Below the pieces are notes generated by a model. The model saw only the letters and a program-made list of their open reading frames with translations. It had not been told where the DNA came from and made no database searches. Positions 58,590-64,000 of a stretch of 64,000 nt of DNA are shown here, piece by piece. Positions within the stretch are counted from its first letter, which is position 1. Each line of letters starts with the position of its first letter. Source of the stretch: Petasospora fabianii (taxonomy: Eukaryota; Ascomycota; Saccharomycetes; Phaffomycetales; Wickerhamomycetaceae). The stretch covers positions 2,170,001 to 2,234,000 of the forward strand of contig CP048715.1 of assembly GCA_022641835.1 (NCBI GenBank). Direction: 5' to 3'. A program made the position numbers and the translations under genes.

Positions 58590-60520
58590 TAAAACAGACC
58601 CAACACCAGAGTCCATTTATCAATAACTCCGCCAGTATTCATATGCAGCGTGAGTATTCCTCTTTGTCTAACCTTAACTCCCCACTCGCATCCCCACATC
58701 CACTCAACACATCCTTCGCCCAACCACAACAGACTTTGATCCCACCGACACAGATCAATTGGTATTACATCGACTCTAACGGTACTGAACAAGGTCCATT
58801 CGACGGTCCAACTATGCAATCCTGGTACTCTAGTGGCTACATCGGTGAGACTCTTCAACTCAGACGTGAAGGTGAGGTCCCATATACCTTATTCTCCGAA
58901 CTTATCACTCGTCTCGGAACCCTTCAACCATTCATGACCCCATTACCACCAACCACCTCAGCTACATCCGCTACACCAACTACAGCCTCGGGATCCCAAT
59001 TCTCTGCATTTGAATCACAGATCCCAGGCTTGTTTGATCAACATAATCTTCATCAGCAAGGCTTCCTGGCCCACCCACAGGCACAGCTCGGCCAATACCA
59101 AGCTACAACTCAAAATGCCTGGAACATGGGCAACTCTGGCCGTTCGTCACCATGGGCCCAGCCAGCTCAGACCTCCTTGCAGATGGATGGTACCCCAGTC
59201 GGTAATGACTTCTTCACTTCATCAAACTTGTTTGCTGCTCAGTCAAACGCTGCTACTTCTGCAGGTAACTCCGCCCCACAACCAATTGAAGATGATTTGT
59301 TTAACCAGATTCAGTCTCAGGTTTTGGGTGGAGACTTGAAGGAGGATGAAGTTGTCGCTGCTCCAGTCACTGCTGAGGAGAAGAAGGCATCCAAACCAGT
59401 GGTCCCGGTTGAACAGTCTAAAACTTCTGCCCCAGCAGCTAGCAAGGCTGCACCAGCAGCAGCTAGTAAGAAGGCTACTACTTCTACACCAGCTCCTGCT
59501 GCCAAGACAGCTCAGCCAGCGGCCGCTTCAAAGGCTGCTGCTAGCAAGACTGAGAAGAAGACCAAGCCAGTCAAGATTACCACCACCTCGGAGTCCACCA
59601 AGGCTGCCCAGGCCGAGGCCAAGTCTACTCCAGCTGCACCATGGGCCGCTCATGCCTCCACATACACCACCCCACAGTTGACTTTGGACCAGATCCAGAA
59701 GATTGAGGCTGAGGAGAGGGCACTTCAGGAGAAGATCCGTTCGGAGAAGGCTGCCGTTCTTCTCGCTGCCACTGAGAAGAACTTGAAAGAACAGGAGATC
59801 GCCGCTGCCGCTGCTAAGCGTCCAGCTCTTCCAGCGACTTCTTCTTGGGCCACCGTCACGCCTGTTGAGAAGCCAACCAAGACTCTTGCCGATATCCAGC
59901 GTGAAGAGGCCGAGGCTGCTGCTCGTGCTGCCAAACAGGCGTCTGCATCCTACGCTGCCCACTCCAAGAACTCATTTGCTTCCATCGCCAACACCACATC
60001 TAACGCTGTCTCCTCTCAGGGTGGTGCCTGGACGACTGTGACATCTAAGAAGCCGCAGCAAAAGCCACAGAGCTCCACACCAACTATTCACACCACATCA
60101 AAGGCACACAACCCAGACGTTTTGCGTTCTGTCTCGGCTGCTCCATCATCTTCGACCTTCTCTACTACCAACACTTCCTCTCTCAACCGTGTTTCTCCAC
60201 GCCAGGAATTCCTCTCATGGTGCCGTTCTACCCTTAAGCTCAACAAAGGTGTCAAGACGGATGACATTCTCGAGATCCTCCTCATGTTCCCAGCCGGTGC
60301 CGAGTCCCAGGAGATCATCGCCGACACAGTGTACTCCAACTCCTCCACTATGGATGGTAGACGCTTTGCTGTTGAGTTCATGAAGAGAAAGAAGGTTGTC
60401 GAGGACCAGGTTCACGACGGTCTCTCTTGGAATGAGGCATTGTTGATCAGTGCCAATGATGATGACGACGGCTGGGATTTCCAGGTTGTCAAGAAGAAGG
60501 GTAAGAAGAGAACTGCCTGA
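57774..60520 (+). CDS. SYH1: GYF-domain translation regulator Syh1/Smy2 (GIGYF family, two exons)
   Basis: Syh1/Smy2 bind proline-rich partners and act in translation-coupled mRNA decay and quality control, like human GIGYF2. Exon 1 is 57774-57835 and exon 2 is 58012-60520, giving 856 residues. The join yields ..SQANSLSFGPEW-MRPRQTR, which matches the conserved N-terminal LNFGPEWLR motif of GIGYF proteins and thus supports the exon. The GYF domain is at about 265-320 (INWYYIDSNGTEQGPFDGPT, MQSWYSSGYIGETLQLRREG). A poly-Gln run precedes it. A long Ala/Lys/Glu-rich helical region (about 455-680) and a conserved C-terminal domain (FLSWCRSTLKLNKGVKTDDI) follow. In S. cerevisiae, SMY2 (YBR172C) is beside UMP1, and its paralog SYH1 (YPL105C) is beside MSD1. 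Both neighbours flank this single gene. Confidence 0.92.
57836..58011 (+). other. Intron in SYH1 (176 nt)
   Basis: The donor is GTGAGT (57836-57841), the branch point AGTACTAACAC and the acceptor ACTACACAG (ending 58011). It splits a Trp codon (TG/G). It is the longest of the five introns in the window. Confidence 0.9.
58547..58588 (+). repeat. CAG microsatellite encoding poly-Gln in SYH1
   Basis: One CAA codon followed by 13 uninterrupted CAG codons encodes 14 Gln, followed by more Gln-rich sequence, upstream of the GYF domain. Confidence 0.92.
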
Positions 60521-60766
60521 TTTTGATGAAGCGTTGAAATAAAAAAAGTATTTATGGCATCTGTTAACCAGTGATCAACGTAGACAGATGTAGACATGAA
60601 GTATGAGCCAAGAGTAATTTTTGATTTGATTTGTATTGTAATGAGATGAGGTCATGATAGAGTGGGCCAGATCGCGAATCGTACGGTACCCTTTTCCGAG
60701 AACAGTCCATTCCTTCAACTCTGCCCCACATAGACAGCAACAAGGCAAAGCGGACAGGTCCTCAAG

Positions 60767-62781
60767 ATGCTTAGATCATTGTCTCCCCTGCATTCTCTCC
60801 GGATGAGACGCGCAAGAAATATTCGTTGTCTCTCGACAACGTCTGTGCGGTGCGCAGTACTTCCCCCAAAAGAAACCACCGTCCAGAAGTGTAAGTATAT
60901 TTCTTCTTCAACCTCTGCACACGCACTATACTAATCCTCACAGTTGCATTTCCAAAACATACACACACAATCCAGGACATCAACAAGTCTCTAGATTCCT
61001 TCTGGGGTCAAGAAGTTACACTCTCTGGCTGGATTGACAAGAAGCCAAAGAAGCTGGGTAAAGGCATCGCCTTCGCTACACTCCGAGATTTTAATGGTCA
61101 TTTTACTCAAGTTCTTGCCCGTGATGATCTTGCCGATTCTCTTCGCTCAGCTCAGGTTGAGGACTGTGTTGCCATCAAAGGACGCATCATGGAACGTCAT
61201 GCTCTCAAGGGCGATGAAACCACCAAGAGATGGGACCTTGTGGTCAGCGAGTACACTATTCTAAATCAATCTTCCGAAATTAACGCTCAGCTCGAATCAC
61301 TGAGATCCACACCAAACCAGTTTCCACCACAATACCGCTTTCTCCAACTCCGTCTTCAATTCTTTCAAAACGCACTGAAGAAGCGTGCACTCGCTGCTCA
61401 GGTTGTACGGGACTCTCTCATCTCCAAATCCTTCACCGAGATCGAAACACCACTTCTTTTCAAGTCTACACCGGAAGGAGCTCGTGAATTCTTGGTACCA
61501 ACTCGTCGTGCTGATAGGTTCTACGCCCTGCCGCAGAGTCCTCAGCAATATAAGCAGTTGCTTATGGCTAGTGGCATCAAGAACTATTTCCAATTAGCGA
61601 AATGTTTCAGAGATGAAGATCTGAGAGCTGATAGACAGCCAGAGTTCACTCAAGTGGACTTGGAGATGTCTTTTGCTGATATGAAGGATGTTCAAGATGT
61701 GGTTGAGGGCACTGTAAAGAGAGTATGGGAAGAGGTGAACGGTGAGAAGATTATGACTGTTGAAGGTGACGAAGGCGTTAGAGATGGTTACTTGGTCCAT
61801 TTGACATACGAGGAGGCTTTGAGTAAATATGGTATTGATAAGCCGGATTTGAGATCCACTGTTGTCATTGAAAACTTGAGTGGCTTGGCAACTGCTAAGG
61901 AAGATATGGCTTTCCCAGAATTTGAAGTTTGTGTTCTCCGCGGAGCCATGTTTAAGGATGGAAAGAAGAAGAAGCTCCCAGGGAAGTTGTTCGACGATGC
62001 CGAGTATCGTAACAGAAAGCCCATCATCATCCCAATCAAGACACAGGAAGATGTTGACAACTATTTGGAAAAATTTTCACCAATTGCCGATATTCATGAA
62101 CCAGCTGCTATTCGGTCCAAACTCAACATCCAAATTGGAGACGTTATTGCTGGGTCCACGAGGGCCACTCTCTCATATGAGAACCCAACTCCACTCGGAC
62201 GCTTCCGTCAACTTGCCATCTCCGAGTTCCCCAATCAATGGCAACGTAATGCTTCCTTTGTAGGTGCTTGGGTGGAGGACTTCCCCCTTTTCTCTCCCCA
62301 GGAACTGGAAACAGAGTCCAAGACAGCTTACCCACAGTATGATCTGAACACCCTGCAATCGACCCATCACCCATTCACAATGGCCAAACCAGAGCACTAT
62401 GATCTCCTGGCCACCGACCCTCTCTCAGTCAAGGGAGAACATTACGACCTTGTTGTGAACGGCGTGGAGCTTGGCGGTGGATCCCGCAGAGTTCACGACT
62501 CAGAACTTCAGAGATACATCTTCACCGAGATCTTACGAGTTCCTGATCCAGATAGACTGTTTGGTCATTTACTCCATGCGTTGTCGATGGGATGCCCTCC
62601 TCACGCCGGTCTTGCCCTTGGGTTTGATAGAATGTGTGCCATGTTGATTGGCAGCTCAAGTATCAGAGACGTGGTTGCTTTCCCGAAGACACAGAATGGT
62701 ACGGATATGGTGGTAGAGAGTCCAAGTGAGGTGAGTGATGAGGTGTTAAAGGCATATCATGTTAAAAAGCTTGTAGACTGA
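60767..62781 (+). CDS. MSD1: Mitochondrial aspartyl-tRNA synthetase (two exons)
   Basis: The enzyme charges mitochondrial tRNA-Asp. Exon 1 (60767-60890) encodes a basic, Ser-rich presequence (LRSLSPLHSLRMRRARNIRC). Exon 2 (60944-62781) encodes the bacterial-type AspRS. The spliced product has 653 residues (658 in S. cerevisiae). The OB-fold anticodon domain follows the presequence (GQEVTLSGWIDKKPKKLGKG, FATLRDFNGHFTQVL). Class II motifs include the invariant FYALPQSPQQYKQLLMASG, KCFRDEDLRADRQPEFTQVD and, as motif 3, GLALGFDRMCAMLIGSSSIR. The Leu of FYALPQSPQ is encoded by CTG. In S. cerevisiae MSD1 is YPL104W, next to SYH1. Confidence 0.95.
60891..60943 (+). other. Intron in MSD1 (53 nt)
   Basis: The donor is GTAAGT, the branch point ATACTAATCC (CTAAT rather than CTAAC) and the acceptor CCTCACAG. 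It removes a stop-containing stretch and joins VQK-FAFPKHTHTIQ in frame. Confidence 0.9.
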
Positions 62782-62943
62782 TGATGCTGAGAGCATGACA
62801 GGTTGCACTCATTGTACATAGAAAGACTACTTAGAGGTCGAATACTACGATCTTGGTAACAAGGTAGATCATTATGCAATCATGTAGAAAGTGAGGTCAT
62901 TATAGGGTTGGTCTGAAGATAATACTTTTTTGGAGCAAACAAA

Positions 62944-63576
62944 TCACTTGGCTGAAGTCTTAGAGGCAGTAGGAGCCGTGTTAAGCGTTGGTTTGAGTGT
63001 GAGTATTGGGTTCTTGAGCATTCCCTTGTCATCAATCTCAACATTCCAAGCATCCAATAACTTCAATTTTCTGTCATCAATAGCAGCGTATCTTCTTCTG
63101 AGGGCCTCGTTGAAGCAAACCTCCTGCAGGAGTGGAACAAACTTCTGGACCCAGCCAGACTTGTATTTTTCCGTCTCGGCGACAATGGTCTTGATTTCTT
63201 CCTCCTCTAATTGCTGAGCGTTCTGGAATCTCTCCCAGAGATCATCACCGATGGATCCCTTCTGGTAGAGCATGGTCATGAATGGAGTAACCTCTTTAAG
63301 CTTGATGGTTCTTCTAATGGATTCAGCACCACGTCTGATAAGGGCGGCCTTCAGCACGTATGGGTTCACGCCTTCATGTTGTGTGAGCTCGTGATATGTT
63401 TCACTTGCGACATTACGGCCAAAGAATGGGACCTGATTCTGCTTAGCGGCGATCTTCTTACCTCTGTACCATCTGGCGAAGGAAACAAGGGCGGCGATGA
63501 GCACTGCGAGGTACAGGAAAGGCGTCCACACGTAGACTTTCTTGACAATGTTTTCTGTGGCCGCATCTTCGTCCAT
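62944..63576 (-). CDS. SEC66: Sec66/Sec71, non-essential subunit of the Sec63 translocation complex
   Basis: This ER membrane protein works with Sec62, Sec63 and Sec72 in post-translational import. The 210-residue product has an acidic luminal N-terminus (MDEDAATENIVKK). One membrane helix follows (about 17-38, PFLYLAVLIAALVSFARWY). The conserved cytosolic domain shows the family segments LKAALIRRGAESIRRTIKLK, GSIGDDLWERFQNAQ, and YKSGWVQKFVPLLQEVCFNE. I prefer the ATG at 63576. An upstream in-frame ATG at 63624 adds unconserved residues. S. cerevisiae Sec66 (206 aa) is YBR171W, next to SMY2, as expected from the neighbourhood. Confidence 0.93.
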   Translation of the reverse strand: MDEDAATENIVKKVYVWTPFLYLAVLIAALVSFARWYRGKKIAAKQNQVPFFGRNVASETYHELTQHEGVNPYVLKAALIRRGAESIRRTIKLKEVTPFMTMLYQKGSIGDDLWERFQNAQQLEEEEIKTIVAETEKYKSGWVQKFVPLLQEVCFNEALRRRYAAIDDRKLKLLDAWNVEIDDKGMLKNPILTLKPTLNTAPTASKTSAK

Positions 63577-64000
63577 TGTGATGTGTCTTCGGTGTTTTGT
63601 ATGTGGGGGAACGGGGGACAACACTCACCGTAAGAGAGTGATTGGAGGTGGAGATCGTAGCTTGTGCCACGAGGTCCTTCAGTCTTTTGGGCGCGACGAC
63701 CCGACGTAAGGAAGTTCGCGGAAACTCGCGAAAAGAGTTCGCATACGTAAGCAAGAAGGGGTGGCTGAGTCAGCAGTCTAGATCTGGCTGCCGAAAAAGA
63801 AAAAAAAAAAGATTTTCGCGTCGCGTCTGGGAATCGCGTGCAGGCTCGAGGGATTAACTAAGCCTCACGGGAGGAGCGCAAGTATTTGCAAAGGTTCAGC
63901 AGGTCTACTACATATCATACAACTCCAAAGGAGTATCCCAGCTTACCATAGCATCACCTTCCGTGGATTTCACACTAAAATCCAGCTTTCGCTTACTCAA
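63577..64000. promoter_or_regulatory. SEC66 upstream region to the window end
   Basis: No gene is recognisable in the last 424 bp. There is an A-rich run (63794-63812) and several GC-rich CGCGAAA/TTCGCG words near 63712-63740 and 63815-63838. Any gene further right is outside the window. Confidence 0.35.

Noticed and set aside
60611-60630. Sm-like AATTTTTGAT after SYH1
   Set aside because: The 150 nt upstream is SYH1 coding sequence and shows no snRNA landmarks.
63600-63640. Possible intron donor (GTGAGT, minus strand) before SEC66
   Set aside because: No branch point or acceptor in register, and the family N-terminus is complete without it.

Overview
The window is nuclear DNA of a budding yeast (Saccharomycotina) that lies outside both the Saccharomycetaceae and the CUG-Ser clade. 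Three observations support this. It encodes an accessory subunit of respiratory complex I (B16.6/NDUFA13 family, 35243-35611), which Saccharomycetaceae lack. CTG is used for an invariant leucine in mitochondrial aspartyl-tRNA synthetase (61528-61530), so CUG reads as Leu. The five spliced coding genes have short introns with GTRAGT donors and CTAAC/CTAAT branch points. I cannot name the genus.

Layout, left to right: malic enzyme (MAE1), POP1 (spliced), ATG4, SQS1, JJJ1, CNM67/ADY3-like coiled-coil protein, the U1 snRNA gene, GUD1, SSU72, ADE12, ALG9, PPN2, GYP7, an Rbf1-like WRKY-GCM1 zinc-finger protein, IES2, MFG1, YPD1, MGS1, PHO13, complex I B16.6, a globin with a CaaX box, NADP-GDH, KAR5, SIN4/MED16, YTP1, LAP3, KEX2, a divergent H2B/H2A pair, then SWD3 (spliced), UMP1 (spliced), SYH1/SMY2 (spliced), MSD1 (spliced) and SEC66. 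I see no tRNA gene, transposon, LTR element, CRISPR array or centromere-like structure.

The gene order is informative. From memory of the S. cerevisiae map, most genes between about 2.8 and 52.9 kb belong to YNL215-YNL239 or YDL233-YDL239, and those between 55.8 and 63.6 kb to YBR171-YBR175 or YPL104-YPL105. Each pair shares a whole-genome-duplication paralog pair (CNM67/ADY3 and SMY2/SYH1). Here the two members of each pair are interleaved on one chromosome, as expected of the unduplicated ancestral order. That context also identifies the otherwise poorly conserved CNM67-like gene.

The main non-coding find is a complete-looking, compact U1 snRNA gene (about 140 nt from 14441). It has the canonical 5' end, the U1-70K loop, an AUUGCAC motif and an Sm site. 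Other points worth a look are a bleomycin hydrolase ending in -SKL (PTS1), a globin ending in CVIM (prenylation), a PACE (Rpn4) element before UMP1, three MCB elements between H2A and H2B, three TGACTC elements before ADE12, and a GIGYF-type N-terminal motif of SYH1 that appears only when a small upstream exon is added. Several long intergenic stretches (35.6-36.7, 37.8-39.1, 40.5-42.2 and 54.7-55.8 kb) hold repeats, hairpins or coding-like fragments that I cannot assign.
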